Origin: Microcoleus sp. bin48.metabat.b7b8b9.023
GTDB taxonomy: Bacteria; Cyanobacteriota; Cyanobacteriia; Cyanobacteriales; Microcoleaceae
Reading direction: 5' to 3'
Assembly (NCBI RefSeq): GCF_013299185.1
Contig: NZ_JAAFKG010000026.1
Coordinates: forward strand, 1 to 64,000
Length of the DNA: 64,000 nt
The translations under genes were made by a program, and so were the position numbers. The notes beneath the pieces were generated by a model. That model had not been told where the DNA came from, ran no database searches, and saw nothing but the letters and a program-made list of their open reading frames with translations. This document shows, piece after piece, positions 1 to 9,080 of this stretch. Each line of letters begins with the position of its first letter. Positions within the stretch are counted from its first letter, which is position 1.

Positions 1-1
1 A

Positions 2-178
2 TCAATCGGTCAATTAATTAATTCCGATGTTAATGGTTCTTATAACATCCTCAGAAAAGCAATCCCAAATGCTTTTAGCGATGGGATAGGGAGCTGTGTA
101 GTTCAGCCGAGGCGGGTTAATCCGCTCAAAGTAAAAGCGAAGGGGGAGGGACTCGAAGCCTCTCATGTCTATAAATGA
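2..178 (+). pseudogene. C-terminal end of a TnpB (IS891/IS1341-type) protein, cut by the window edge
   Basis: Frame 2 reads without a stop from the left edge to a TGA at 176-178. It encodes about 58 residues including SDVNGSYNILRKAIPNAF followed by VVQPRRVNPLKVK. This is the familiar C-terminus of IS200/IS605-family TnpB proteins, where the Asp of DVNGSYN is the third RuvC-like catalytic acidic residue. The rest lies outside the window, so I cannot say whether the gene is intact. It runs toward an opposite-strand N-terminal fragment of a different TnpB that begins 8 bases after its stop, a tail-to-tail arrangement of element remnants. Confidence 0.75.
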
Positions 179-186
179 CTATACTT

Positions 187-465
187 TTACCAGCTATGGG
201 GAAGCTTCAATTCAGGAATCGACTTCTTTGCCTCAGCCAACGTTTTACACTGACGAGCAAAAGTCGGTCTAGGCGCATCGGCGGGAATAATATATTCTTG
301 CCTGATGCTGCATGAGCTGATCTCACACTTACGAGAATTGACCCAATCCTTCCTTTCCCTCAACGCCAAATTGTAGACCTTGCGGCAAATCGTCAGCCAC
401 TGGTCGAAAGTTTCGCGTTGCGCGTCGGTAGGAATGAGCTTGTACTCGTAGGTTAGATTCAACAT
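187..465 (-). pseudogene. N-terminal fragment of TnpB (92 aa)
   Basis: The reading frame starts MLNLTYEYKLIPT and matches the first ~92 residues of the full-length TnpB at 26378-27592: YEYKL, the CRKV.N.ALRERKDW stretch, and EYIIPAD.PRP.FA are shared. The frame stops just after ELKLPHSW, where the complete copy continues for about 310 more residues including all three RuvC motifs and the zinc finger. It is therefore a non-functional remnant. No left-end hairpin like that at 26275-26310 is visible upstream of its start. Confidence 0.8.
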
Positions 466-720
466 TGCACCATTATAACTCTAGTCTGAATAAATAGGAT
501 TGCATTTATTCAGAATCATCAACGAAGATATCCGAACCAAAGCCGCCCTGGAAGTGCGGGGCTTGTATCCCATTTCTTCGGTCATGCGATCGCCAAAGTT
601 CCGCGAGCTGGCTTTTATGGACGCTCCGAAAACATCACCATCAACCAGGTTTTTGCGTGACGAGCGCCAATCTAATTTTATCAAACATCGATCGGAGGTG
701 ATCGGTCTGGTTCGCAGTCA

Positions 721-769
721 GGACTTTAGTCCTTCCAAAAGCGCGGACTGAAGTCCTCACTACCAACTA
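721..769. repeat. 49-bp dispersed repeat, first local copy
   Basis: Positions 721-769 and 885-933 are identical over 49 bases (GGACTTTAGTCC, then GCGGACTGAAGTCC, TCACTACCAACTA). Each copy carries a short inverted repeat GGACTTTAGTCC/GGACTGAAGTCC. The same family recurs as a six-copy tandem at 25301-25511, near 33493-33545 and as a long hairpin at 56517-56574. Confidence 0.85.
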
Positions 770-884
770 AGGAATGAAAAATAAATAAGGTGACTAATTT
801 GAGGAATACTCTACCTCGCATCAAGGCTTCTGGGCTGTAATTGTGCAAGTTATTGATTTTTCATTCCTAATCCGATCGCAGCGA

Positions 885-933
885 GGACTTTAGTCCTTCC
901 AAAAGCGCGGACTGAAGTCCTCACTACCAACTA
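885..933. repeat. 49-bp dispersed repeat, second local copy
   Basis: This copy is identical to 721-769. The interval between the TnpB fragment and the next gene (466-966) otherwise shows only short overlapping frames with no recognisable protein, and I call no gene there. Confidence 0.85.
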
Positions 934-966
934 ATCCGATCGCAGCCATCCCCTACAGACGCGAGC

Positions 967-2337
967 TTACAAATTGCTGGCAATTAACTCGCGATACTGG
1001 CTTTTCGGCTTAACTCCCTTGAGCTCAGTCACCAAACCTTTGTCTTTGAAATACTGAATTGTCGGCGTACCAATCACGCCAGCATTTTCAGCAATTTCGG
1101 GATCTTCTTCGATGTCGATTTCCACGTAGTGAATTTTGCCATCGAACTCATCTATTACTTTGCTCAAAATCGGTTTGAGACTGTGGCAAGGGCCGCAACT
1201 CGGAGCCGAGTATTTAACTACAATCAGTCGATCGCTATCGTGGAACAACTTCCGCAGAGCATAACCTCCTTCGTGGCGGGTGTCGTTAATATCAAAGTTC
1301 TCGCTAGTTTTGCGGACTTTTGGAGCTTCCGGTGTCGCTGGTGCTTGCTGCGATTCCTCGGTTTGATGGAATTCCTGAGTCAAGCCGTTCGATGACAGCC
1401 ACCTTTCTGCCAGCATCGCCCCCATGCAGCCGCTACCCGCCGCAGTGATGGCTTGACGAAACTCGTGGTCTTGCACGTCCCCGACAGCATACACTCCATC
1501 GACGCTGGTTTCCACCGAACCGTGTTTCGTGGCGATATAGTTTAGTTCGTCGAGTTCTAGCTGACCTTGGAAAAGCTGAGTGTTGGGAGTGTGACCGATC
1601 GCGTAAAACAAACCCTTCACCAACAAATCGCTCTCGGCGTCGGTCTCAATATTTCTAATTCTCAACCCATCCATCTTGCTCCCCGGCACTCCCAAAACAT
1701 CCACAGCTTCGGTGTTCCAGTGCACGGTAATTTTAGGATTGCTCAGCACTCGGTCTTGCATGGCTTTGCTAGCACGCATCTGATCGCGCCGCACCAACAT
1801 ATGGACGTGAGATCCGTATTTTGTCAGATAAATAGATTCTTCCGCTGCGGTGTCCCCCGCCCCGATGACAGCTAAATCTACTCCTTTAAAAATTGGGGTG
1901 GCGCCGTCGCAAATCGCACAGGCAGAAATCCCGTGACTCCAAAATATGTGTTCGCTCGGCAAACCCAATCTTTTAGCAGTCGCGCCTGTGGCAATTACTA
2001 TGGTGTGGGTTTTGATTTCCCTGTCTTCCGATCGCACTGTAAACGGCCGCTTGGTTAGATCGACATAAGTTACATCTTCTGTATATAACTCGGCACCCCA
2101 ACGAACTGCTTGAGCTTTCATCCGATCCATCAGTTGCGGCCCGGTGATGCCTTCGGGAAAGCCGGGGAAGTTTTCGACTTCTGTCGTGGTCATCAGTTGA
2201 CCGCCCGGGATGCCTCCGGCTTGGTAGCCTTCAAAAACGACTGGCTTCAGGTTGGCTCTCCCGGCGTAGATGGCTGCTGTGTAGCCTGCGGGGCCTGAGC
2301 CGATAATTACTAGGTTTTCTACGGCTTGTTCAGTCAT
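967..2337 (-). CDS. NADPH-thioredoxin reductase C (thioredoxin reductase-thioredoxin fusion)
   Basis: This 456-aa protein joins a flavin-dependent NADPH-thioredoxin reductase (residues ~1-320) to a C-terminal thioredoxin domain (~345-456). The layout is that of NTRC, which uses NADPH to reduce 2-Cys peroxiredoxins and other targets in cyanobacteria and chloroplasts. Visible motifs are the N-terminal FAD Rossmann GSGPAGY, the redox-active CAIC (Cys140, Cys143), the NADPH-binding GAGDTA, the second FAD signature VYAVGDVQD and the thioredoxin CGPC (Cys381, Cys384). Start is an ATG at 2337. It has no operon partner: the next gene upstream is divergent. Length and domain order are normal for NTRC, so I am confident. 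Confidence 0.95.
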   Translation of the reverse strand: MTEQAVENLVIIGSGPAGYTAAIYAGRANLKPVVFEGYQAGGIPGGQLMTTTEVENFPGFPEGITGPQLMDRMKAQAVRWGAELYTEDVTYVDLTKRPFTVRSEDREIKTHTIVIATGATAKRLGLPSEHIFWSHGISACAICDGATPIFKGVDLAVIGAGDTAAEESIYLTKYGSHVHMLVRRDQMRASKAMQDRVLSNPKITVHWNTEAVDVLGVPGSKMDGLRIRNIETDAESDLLVKGLFYAIGHTPNTQLFQGQLELDELNYIATKHGSVETSVDGVYAVGDVQDHEFRQAITAAGSGCMGAMLAERWLSSNGLTQEFHQTEESQQAPATPEAPKVRKTSENFDINDTRHEGGYALRKLFHDSDRLIVVKYSAPSCGPCHSLKPILSKVIDEFDGKIHYVEIDIEEDPEIAENAGVIGTPTIQYFKDKGLVTELKGVKPKSQYRELIASNL

Positions 2338-2853
2338 AGCTGCTTACTTGAACTCATAACGACTTCGTTTAATTTCAATTATAACAGAGATGGGGAAAGT
2401 TCGATCGAGCTTATCTCTATTGTTGAGCGGTTGAGGGCGATCGGCACAACTGAGGCTATTTTTATAAGTAAAAACAATGGGAAAAGTAATTTTGTTTTAA
2501 ATGTTCAATCAATCTCCAAAAATCCCCAAAATTACTATCCTTCACTATTGATTCCATTCTCATTTGCTTGACGAATTTGCGCCGTTTGAGCTATTATAGA
2601 ATTTTAATACTCAAGGGGTGCTATGACTATTTTTGCTTTTATCGCCTGAAACTCTTTAAAATCGTCAAATAAACGAACTCTGCCAATATTAAAAATACAA
2701 GTTTTTGTGCAAAACAGGCATTTTATAGGTTAATAATTGTAACGGAAATTTTGGCAAATTTGACAAACTACCGCATCTATGATATGCAAGGTGGGTCGGA
2801 GCAATGGAATTGAGATTTTTAACCGCAGATGTACGCGGATTAACGCAGATAAA
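2338..2853. other. Intergenic region without a convincing gene
   Basis: This divergent intergenic stretch is AT-rich. Its right end (about 2820-2852) carries an AACCGCAGATG/ACGCGGATTAACGCAGATAA repeat of the AACCGCAGAG type, which recurs near 20640, 33570 and 44275. Promoters for the flanking divergent genes must lie here, but I see no consensus strong enough to place. Confidence 0.5.
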
Positions 2854-3870
2854 ATGGATCGAACAAAGATATTGTTTGTGTGCAGCCAGAATAAGTGGCG
2901 GAGTTTAACGGCCGAGAAGATCTGCGAGAAAATTAGCGGGTACAGCGCGCGATCGGCTGGAACGGAAAAAGGTGCGAGAATTAGAGTAACTGAAGGTTTG
3001 ATTGGCTGGGCAGATCTAATATTTGTGATGGAAAAGAAGCATGGCGATCGACTTCGCAGCAAATTTCCCGACAGTATTAAGGACAAGGAAGTTATCTGCC
3101 TCCAAATCCCCGATAATTACAGATATATGGAACCGGAGTTAGTAGAGCTTTTGCAGGCGAAACTCAGCCCCTATATAGAAATCCCAGATCGTGAGATACA
3201 TTTTATGCAGCGAGTTTTGGAACCGGAGGTGATGGATTCTTGGGAAGAGGCGATCGAATACGATTCGATGGACTTTACTGAGGTTAATGCTGCGTTTGCC
3301 AAGAGTGCGGCTGCTTTAGGGCCGGTTTTTGGAAACGTTTTGGACGCGGGGACGGGTACGGCGCGAATTCCGATCGCCCTCACTCAACTGCGGCCGGAAT
3401 GGAAATTGACCTGCATTGACTTGTCGGCAAATATGCTGAAAGTTGCAGCGCAGAATGTGGAAAAGGCCGGAGTGCGATCGCAAATCAGTCTCGAATTAAT
3501 CGATGCTAAAGCCATGCCCTATCCCGACAATAGTTTTGACATGGTGATTTCCAATAGCATTATCCACCATTTGCCCGATCCGCTGCCGTTTTTACAAGAA
3601 GTCCGCCGGGTGTTAAAACCGAACGGAGCAATATTTTTGCGGGATTTACTCCGGCCCGAAACAGTGGAAATTAGGGATAATTTAGTTCAGATGTATGCGG
3701 GAGATTGCAACTCGCATCAGAAACAATTGTTCAGCGATTCTCTACAAGCTGCTTTTACATTGGGTGAAGTTGAGGAGATGATCCGAAATGCTGGGTTGGA
3801 TGGGTTGAGAATTTACGAATCTTCGGACAGGCACTGGACGGCCGAACGTGCTTGGCGTGAGTCTGTTTAG
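2854..3870 (+). CDS. LMW tyrosine phosphatase-like domain fused to SAM methyltransferase
   Basis: The 338-aa protein begins MDRTKILFVCSQNKWRS. The CX5R P-loop (Cys10-Arg16) and the later IPDNYRYMEPEL segment match small cyanobacterial low-molecular-weight tyrosine phosphatase-like proteins of about 110 residues. From about residue 118 (MQRVLEPEVMDSWEEAIEYD) it continues in frame into a class I methyltransferase with motif I VLDAGTGTARIP near residue 161 and a post-I acidic CIDLS. Both parts resemble proteins normally encoded separately, so this is a gene fusion. An internal ATG at 3205 could start the methyltransferase alone. An in-frame ATG at 2779 exists, but the residues it adds come from a dispersed repeat, so I chose 2854. 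Substrates are unknown. Confidence 0.8.
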   Translation: MDRTKILFVCSQNKWRSLTAEKICEKISGYSARSAGTEKGARIRVTEGLIGWADLIFVMEKKHGDRLRSKFPDSIKDKEVICLQIPDNYRYMEPELVELLQAKLSPYIEIPDREIHFMQRVLEPEVMDSWEEAIEYDSMDFTEVNAAFAKSAAALGPVFGNVLDAGTGTARIPIALTQLRPEWKLTCIDLSANMLKVAAQNVEKAGVRSQISLELIDAKAMPYPDNSFDMVISNSIIHHLPDPLPFLQEVRRVLKPNGAIFLRDLLRPETVEIRDNLVQMYAGDCNSHQKQLFSDSLQAAFTLGEVEEMIRNAGLDGLRIYESSDRHWTAERAWRESV

Positions 3871-4032
3871 GCTGCAATACGGTTGACTTAAGATGCTCCG
3901 AAGAGAGGAACGTTAGCGAAAGCGATCTTTTATGAAAGCAATCTCCGTATCTATTTTTCATAGGGTTTTACCCCCAGGGTGAGCTTAAGTAAACGGTATT
4001 GGTTTAGTCTGGGGACGATCGAGTTAACGTAG

Positions 4033-4088
4033 GGTGCGTCGCTACCAAAGTTCTTGCCAACAAAGCTTTTATCCCCTAGCGACGCACC
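4033..4088. repeat. GGTGCGTCGCT inverted-repeat element
   Basis: Arms GGTGCGTCGCT (4033-4043) and AGCGACGCACC (4078-4088) are perfectly complementary around a 34-base centre. The same ~60-bp element, with GTAGGGTGCGTCG ends, recurs at 21558-21614, 25223-25288, 45034-45098 and 60122-60183 and inside the 207-bp tandem units. The remainder of 3871-4163 holds a run of the CGAAGACGCGAAG repeat family (about 4110-4140) and no gene. Confidence 0.8.
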
Positions 4089-4163
4089 AGACTGGGGTTC
4101 GATCGTCTAACCGCGAAGACGCGAAGAACGCGAAGGAAGAAGAGGGAAGAAGTAAATAGTCTT

Positions 4164-5090
4164 CTACTGGTATGGCAATGGAATTACTCGACGCATCAAA
4201 TGGCCGCTAATGTCTTCATCCAACCACTCAAGTGCATCGGGATCCCAGTAGGCAGTTGCTAGTGGCAACCAACCAAAAAAAGAGCCCAGCCCACCGCAAA
4301 TAGAGCATCCACCGTCTCCGCCTCTGACTGTATGTTTGTCGCTAATTATCTCGCAATCGTAAGGATTTTGAGCGATATGAAGTCCGAAAAAGTTGGGCTG
4401 CAAGTGGAGTTTCCAGTCGGCTGCCTTGTCAGTTGGGTAGCGATCGCTAGGATTTAAGTCTCCCCAGCGAAATAGAGTGGGACTTCCGCCACCGCAAGCA
4501 TACTCCCATTCGTCGAAAGTTAGCAAGCGCAGTCCTTCAGTCGCCAATTCAGTCGCGAGTTCTTCTTGCGTTTTGCTCGTAATTTCCCAAGCAGCAACCG
4601 CGCCATCCTCTGCGCGATCGAATCCGTATGTACTGTTACATATCATCCTCGCTCTGTCTGGAAACTCTTTTAATAAATTCTGAATTTTAAGTGACTCGGA
4701 ACTAATTGCCTCAAGACCGATTTTTGTGGGTTGAATTTCTACGAGCATGGGGGAAATTGTCACCTTTCTAGGAGGTGTAGTGACGCTTTGTAGGTAAGAG
4801 TAGATATCTCGATCGATCTCATACACCTCAGCACTACGCTGAAATGATTCAATTTGCTCGTCAGTCGGGCAAAAATTGTCGGCTTCGTATCCGAGTTGGA
4901 CTTCACCCCCTGGAATCAAAGAAAATAAAGCTCCTCCGTACTCAAAAATGGCAACAGAGAGTTGGCCGCCACCATAAGAGTAAAGTCGTAAACCTCTAAA
5001 AATTACTGACTGAGGTAGATGTGCTGCCAATTCCTCCGCGTAGCGATATCTTTGTTCGTCACTCAATTTTTGCCATTTTTGCAATTCCAT
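4164..5090 (-). CDS. FGE/sulfatase-modifying-factor-like protein of unknown function
   Basis: This 308-aa protein starts at an ATG at 5090. Its second half has signatures of the formylglycine-generating-enzyme (C-type lectin) fold: LLTFDEWEYACGGG, then LFRWGD, NFFGLHIAQNPYDCEI and a C-terminal TVRGGDGG. The first ~110 residues include PGGEVQLGYEADNF, also found in this superfamily. The region around residue 270 (CSICGG) contains two cysteines but does not reproduce the canonical FGE active-site segment, so enzymatic sulfatase activation should not be assumed. It may be a recognition or structural member. No signal peptide is seen. The downstream neighbour in the same direction starts a different function, so an operon is not indicated. 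Confidence 0.6.
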   Translation of the reverse strand: MELQKWQKLSDEQRYRYAEELAAHLPQSVIFRGLRLYSYGGGQLSVAIFEYGGALFSLIPGGEVQLGYEADNFCPTDEQIESFQRSAEVYEIDRDIYSYLQSVTTPPRKVTISPMLVEIQPTKIGLEAISSESLKIQNLLKEFPDRARMICNSTYGFDRAEDGAVAAWEITSKTQEELATELATEGLRLLTFDEWEYACGGGSPTLFRWGDLNPSDRYPTDKAADWKLHLQPNFFGLHIAQNPYDCEIISDKHTVRGGDGGCSICGGLGSFFGWLPLATAYWDPDALEWLDEDISGHLMRRVIPLPYQ

Positions 5091-5123
5091 AAGCTAAAAG
5101 TTCCTCACCTCAATCAAACTCTT

Positions 5124-6263
5124 CTACTTATTTAATTTGATAGAATCTAAAATTACCCGATCGCGCCCTGCGTCTTTAGCTTGATAAAGCGAACGATCGG
5201 CTGCTGCAATCAAATCTTTTTTTGAAGTTGTCGGTCGAGGAACCGTACTCGCTACCCCCAAACTTAGTGTAACACAAGGGGATACTGGCGAGTTAATATT
5301 TTCAATTGCCATTTTTTTCACCGAGACTCGAATGTGCTCTGCAATCGAGACAGCAATCTTTGGCGAAGTTCGAGGCAAAATTACCGCAAATTCTTCACCT
5401 CCGTAACGAGCCACCAGCATTTCCTCCGAAACTTCGCCTGCCGAGTCATTTACCGCCTCAACAATTGTTTGTGCTACCTGCTGCAAACAAGCATCTCCCG
5501 CCTGATGTCCGTAACTATCGTTGTATTTCTTAAAAAAGTCAATATCACATAATATCAAAGATATTTCTGCTGTTTCTTCTCCCAATTTCTGCCATGTTTT
5601 ATCTAAATATTCGTTAAAACAGCGGCGGTTTGCTACCAAAGTTAAGCCATCGGAGTTAGCAAGGCGATACAATTCGGAATTAGCTGTTTTTAATTGAGAA
5701 TTAGCTGCTTCTAGTTCAGATTGTATTACCGATAAATTGTAATAAAGCTCGCTAATATACCAAGTAGCTTGTTGGTGAATTTGAGCTAAAGCTACCAATA
5801 CTTGATGCACGTCTAACAGTCGGTAAACTTGAGGTGCTAACTGCACAACAATCGGCTCGTAAAGTAGTTCCGGCGGCCGCTGCACGGCTCGCTGAGCAGC
5901 CATGACAATTAAGGCTACTTCTGGTAAAATTAAAGTATCGGTTTGAGCTATTTGATACAAAGCCAGAATTGGTCTGCAAGCAAATATATCTACTCCGTAT
6001 GGGCGACTCATCCTTTCCATAAATCGCCTGCGCGATATCATTCCTAAAAATTCTCCATTTACGGTCAAGATAACTCCCGGAAGCAGGGGGTGAGATTGAA
6101 ACAACCGAGCTACGTCTTTGGCTAGGGATGAAGCTTCAATTTGAAAATTAAAGACAGCCAGATCCTTAAGAGTAGACTCTAAAGTTAAATTTTCAGGTGG
6201 TTTTTCAGGGAAGTTAGATGGCGCGATAAATTCCACAGACACAGCGCATATCCGAATGAACAA
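5124..6263 (-). CDS. Diguanylate cyclase with N-terminal CBS-like region
   Basis: The 379-aa protein carries a C-terminal GGDEF domain (about residues 205-370). It shows the active-site loop RYGGEEFAVILPR, the metal-binding DIDFFKKYNDSYGHQAGD and the final ADRSLYQAKDAGRD. This predicts synthesis of cyclic di-GMP. The N-terminal ~150 residues (LLPGVILTVNGEFLGMISRR onward) resemble a CBS-pair sensory module, followed by a short coiled coil rich in SELEAANSQLKTANSEL. No membrane segment is evident, so it is probably cytoplasmic. The RxxD inhibitory site before GGEEF is not obvious. The reading frame opens with TTG at 6263. In-frame GTG codons about 20-30 bases in are alternative starts. Confidence 0.88.
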   Translation of the reverse strand: MFIRICAVSVEFIAPSNFPEKPPENLTLESTLKDLAVFNFQIEASSLAKDVARLFQSHPLLPGVILTVNGEFLGMISRRRFMERMSRPYGVDIFACRPILALYQIAQTDTLILPEVALIVMAAQRAVQRPPELLYEPIVVQLAPQVYRLLDVHQVLVALAQIHQQATWYISELYYNLSVIQSELEAANSQLKTANSELYRLANSDGLTLVANRRCFNEYLDKTWQKLGEETAEISLILCDIDFFKKYNDSYGHQAGDACLQQVAQTIVEAVNDSAGEVSEEMLVARYGGEEFAVILPRTSPKIAVSIAEHIRVSVKKMAIENINSPVSPCVTLSLGVASTVPRPTTSKKDLIAAADRSLYQAKDAGRDRVILDSIKLNK

Positions 6264-6749
6264 TACAGCAGCAACAAATCTAGTGTCAGCTCTTGAATTA
6301 TTTTAACATTTATTTATTAGCATTGGCTGTATTCTTGACTACAGTGTTTGTTTGAGGAGGGGCTGATTCGTTAGCTTCGGCAGTGTGGATTGCATTGGTT
6401 CATCCTCGCTTAATAATAGACTTATAGTATTCTTGATTTTTTTCTTGTTGGCTTGTTGTCGCGCAAGAAAAGGTTTCTGCGCCCGCCCTTAACTCATGTA
6501 TGGCGCAGACTAACTCAACAAAATCAGTTTTTAAGCCGAGACGAACTCGTAACTAAGTTGTGCGTAAAAAACGCGGTTTCTTTGCCATTCCTCAAATCAA
6601 AACCCAAAACCGCGAAGGGTGGCGAGAAACCCAGCAATTTCACAATTACCAGAAAGAATTGGTTGAAAGCCGGAACGTTTTTCGGGAGAAATTAAAATCA
6701 GACTATTCATTACTCCAATCCTCGGACTTAAGGGTAGAGATCACTCTCA

Positions 6750-6882
6750 AACTCTCAACTGTCAACTCTCAACTGTCAACTCTCAAACTGTCAACTGTCA
6801 ACTGTCAACTGTCAACTCTCAAACTGTCAACTGTCAACTCTCAAACTGTCAACTGTCAACTGTCAACTGTCAACTGTCAAAC
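6750..6882. repeat. Heptameric TGTCAAC tandem repeat array
   Basis: Many copies of the heptamer TGTCAAC alternate with the octamer-like TCTCAAACTGTCAAC. This is the short tandemly repeated repetitive class known from filamentous cyanobacteria. Similar arrays lie at 17413-17441, 19768-19792, 49968-50256 and 56634-56727. The rest of 6264-6882 contains a GAAACCGCG palindrome-rich region near 6470-6620, and no gene is called. Confidence 0.85.
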
Positions 6883-7377
6883 TCACCAACCCCAAGTTCC
6901 GATTCCTCCCTTAAAAGGGCCGACAATATCTTTGGTAATCCAACCTCCGTAAAAATCTCCTGGTTGAGATTCCACTAATTCCCCGTCCACATAACAAGCA
7001 TCCATCTGGCTCGGATAAAAAGCCACATAATCTTTAATAGCTGCAAAAACCTGATTGGGATAAGGATAAAACCAAGCAGCATTTACAACTTCCTTCGACC
7101 CTACCGTCACAGTGTAATAACCCGCTTGTCCCTTCCACTCGCACCAAGATCCCCGTGAAGTTTTATGCAAATATTCCATTTGGATGTCCTCGGGAGAGAT
7201 ATAGTAGGCTGGAGGGTGACTTGTCTCCAATACCCGAAACGGGCGGCGCGTATCGGCGATCGTCATTCCGTTAAAAATAATCTGTACGTGTTTGGTCGAT
7301 TCCTCAAGACGAGGGGGGCGCGGGTAATCCCAAACCGACTCTTGACCGGGGCCTGGCTCTATGCGATCGAGGTTCAC
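6883..7377 (-). CDS. DUF427 domain protein
   Basis: The protein of about 164 aa has the features of DUF427: the opening PGPGQESVWDYPRPP, then FNGMTIADT, the HPPAYYISPEDI segment, a central CEWKGQAGYYTV and the C-terminal FYGGWIT. Biochemical function is unknown for the family. I place the start at GTG 7377 because AGGGGAG lies 9 bases upstream and family members begin at this point. A TTG at 7404 would extend it by nine residues. It is divergent from the lysozyme gene that begins about 110 bases away. Confidence 0.85.
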   Translation of the reverse strand: MNLDRIEPGPGQESVWDYPRPPRLEESTKHVQIIFNGMTIADTRRPFRVLETSHPPAYYISPEDIQMEYLHKTSRGSWCEWKGQAGYYTVTVGSKEVVNAAWFYPYPNQVFAAIKDYVAFYPSQMDACYVDGELVESQPGDFYGGWITKDIVGPFKGGIGTWGW

Positions 7378-7488
7378 TTGTACAATCTCCCCTACAAAAA
7401 ACAATTAGCAACTTAGCATTACAATTTAATGTAGCCTTAATCTAGTCGCTTCTTCACACAAATCCAGCTTTCTTCAGCTCTCCATCAT

Positions 7489-8757
7489 ATGAGCATTCGC
7501 GGTATAGATGTTTCCGACTACCAGCCCAACGTAAATTGGCAAGCCGTTGCCAAGGGAGGCATTCTGTTCGCATTTGTCAAATCGACGGAAGGTGCAACAT
7601 TAGTTTCCCAAACTTTCGCCCGGAATTGGGGGGGAATGAAAGCTGCGGGGATTCAACGCGGTGCATATCACTTTTTTCGACCGGAAAGCAGCGTTCAAGG
7701 ACAAATAGATTTGTTCTTGAAAACTGTCAAACTCGAAGCGGGGGATTTGCCACCAGTCTTGGATGTGGAAACTACAGGCGGTTTGAGTGGGGACGAATTG
7801 TGCGATCGCGCGACAACTTGGCTCGAAGCCGTGGAAAAAGCCACCTCAATGCGACCAATTATCTACACTTACCCCGGTTTCTGGGACAACCTCGGGACAC
7901 AGCGGTTGGCAGATTACCCGCTGTGGATTGCCCACTATACCAGTGCCGAGGAACCTTGGGTACCCGGTGGCTGGAAGACTTGGACTTTTTGGCAGTACAG
8001 CGACACTAGCACTGTGTCGGGTGTCTCGGGCAATGTAGATGCCAATATTTTTGAAAGCGTCCGAGAAGGCGCCCTAAATTATAAAGTTGCAGACATCCAG
8101 AAGCAATTAAGAAGTAAAGGTTTCTATCAAGGCGCGATGGATGGCAAATTTGGAACCTCTACCACAGCCGCCCTCATCTCGTTTCAAAAATCTCAAGGCC
8201 TCAATGCAGACGGCATGGCAGGCATCAAAACCTGGGCTGCGTTGATGAGAAAATCTCCCAAAGTAATTGTTCCCCCTCCAGCGCCGACACCCACTCCCAA
8301 ACCAACTCCGACACCAATTCCAGTACCAGCCGCGCGGCTGACTGAGTTATTCTCAGCTTACCAAGCTAGTGCTGCTCAAGATACTGCCTTGATTTGGCTG
8401 CAAAGTCAAGTTTCTACCTCTGTTTTAGGGGAATTTGGTCAAAAGTGGCGGACAACTGCCACACCGGGCGACACTAATTTGCGATTGATAGATGTCAGCA
8501 AATTTTATCGCGGTTTGGCAGAACAAGACCAAGCTTTAGATTGGCTGCAAAAACAAATTTCGCCGGCTGTTATTGCCGAGTTTGCACAAAAGTGGCGCGC
8601 TCAATCGACTGTCCCAAATTCTCCGATTCGGCTGATAGATGCCTGCAAATTTTATCGCGCTGCACCCAATCAAAACCAGGCTTTAGATTGGCTGGAAAAA
8701 CAAGTCTCGCCAGCAACTCTATCGGAGTTTCTGCGCCGATGGCAGAATGCCAAATGA
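7489..8757 (+). CDS. GH25 lysozyme with peptidoglycan-binding domain
   Basis: This 422-aa protein begins MSIRGIDVSDYQ, the signature of GH25 muramidases that cleave peptidoglycan. The catalytic DVE motif appears as PPVLDVETT (about residues 87-95), and the fold ends near residue 190. A PG_binding_1 domain follows (ADIQKQLRSKGFY, DGKFGTSTTAALISFQ; about 199-250). A proline-threonine linker (PTPTPKPTPTPIPVP) leads to three degenerate repeats of about 45 residues with the pattern FY...QDQALDWLQKQ(I/V)SP. No signal peptide is visible, so it may be released by another route or be of prophage origin. A role in wall remodelling or lysis is inferred from the family. Confidence 0.9.
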   Translation: MSIRGIDVSDYQPNVNWQAVAKGGILFAFVKSTEGATLVSQTFARNWGGMKAAGIQRGAYHFFRPESSVQGQIDLFLKTVKLEAGDLPPVLDVETTGGLSGDELCDRATTWLEAVEKATSMRPIIYTYPGFWDNLGTQRLADYPLWIAHYTSAEEPWVPGGWKTWTFWQYSDTSTVSGVSGNVDANIFESVREGALNYKVADIQKQLRSKGFYQGAMDGKFGTSTTAALISFQKSQGLNADGMAGIKTWAALMRKSPKVIVPPPAPTPTPKPTPTPIPVPAARLTELFSAYQASAAQDTALIWLQSQVSTSVLGEFGQKWRTTATPGDTNLRLIDVSKFYRGLAEQDQALDWLQKQISPAVIAEFAQKWRAQSTVPNSPIRLIDACKFYRAAPNQNQALDWLEKQVSPATLSEFLRRWQNAK

Positions 8758-8962
8758 TTTGAGATTAATTCCACAGATGAATCTGGTTTTATTGTTCTGA
8801 AATTTGGTCAATCGCAGATTTTAGGCAGATGCAATCGGATGAATCTCACTTTTGAAGAGGGCTCTCGCATGACCGCATATAAGTTATTAGTTATAATCCC
8901 ATATTCACGGAGCTCATGCTTCGCCCCTACGGATATATTTGCCTTGCGCCAGATGCACCCGA

Positions 8963-9080
8963 GGGAGCATCTCAGTTTTGCATTTATTATAGTGCTGTCC
9001 CCGCTCGCGAGTATTGTACAGCTCGCGAGCGGGGACAGCACTCAAAGAAAAAATGCTTTTTACAAAAATGAGATGCTCCC
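8963..9080. repeat. Nested long palindrome
   Basis: An inner perfect inverted repeat of 20 bases (8992-9011 GTGCTGTCCCCGCTCGCGAG against 9022-9041) surrounds a 10-base loop. An outer pair GGGAGCATCTCA (8963-8974) / TGAGATGCTCCC (9069-9080) encloses it. If transcribed the region would fold into a two-tier hairpin. It lies in the 8758-9468 interval, which has no gene and also contains a pyrimidine-rich CCCTTCTC tract around 9178-9234. Confidence 0.85.

Noticed and set aside
500-751. An 83-codon frame on the plus strand, with a 67-codon opposite-strand frame at 481-684
   Set aside because: Its end is translated from the GGACTTTAGTCC repeat, and neither frame resembles a known protein or has a plausible ribosome site.
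2326-2571. An 81-codon plus-strand frame overlapping the NTRC start
   Set aside because: It reads divergent promoter DNA and has no recognisable protein pattern.
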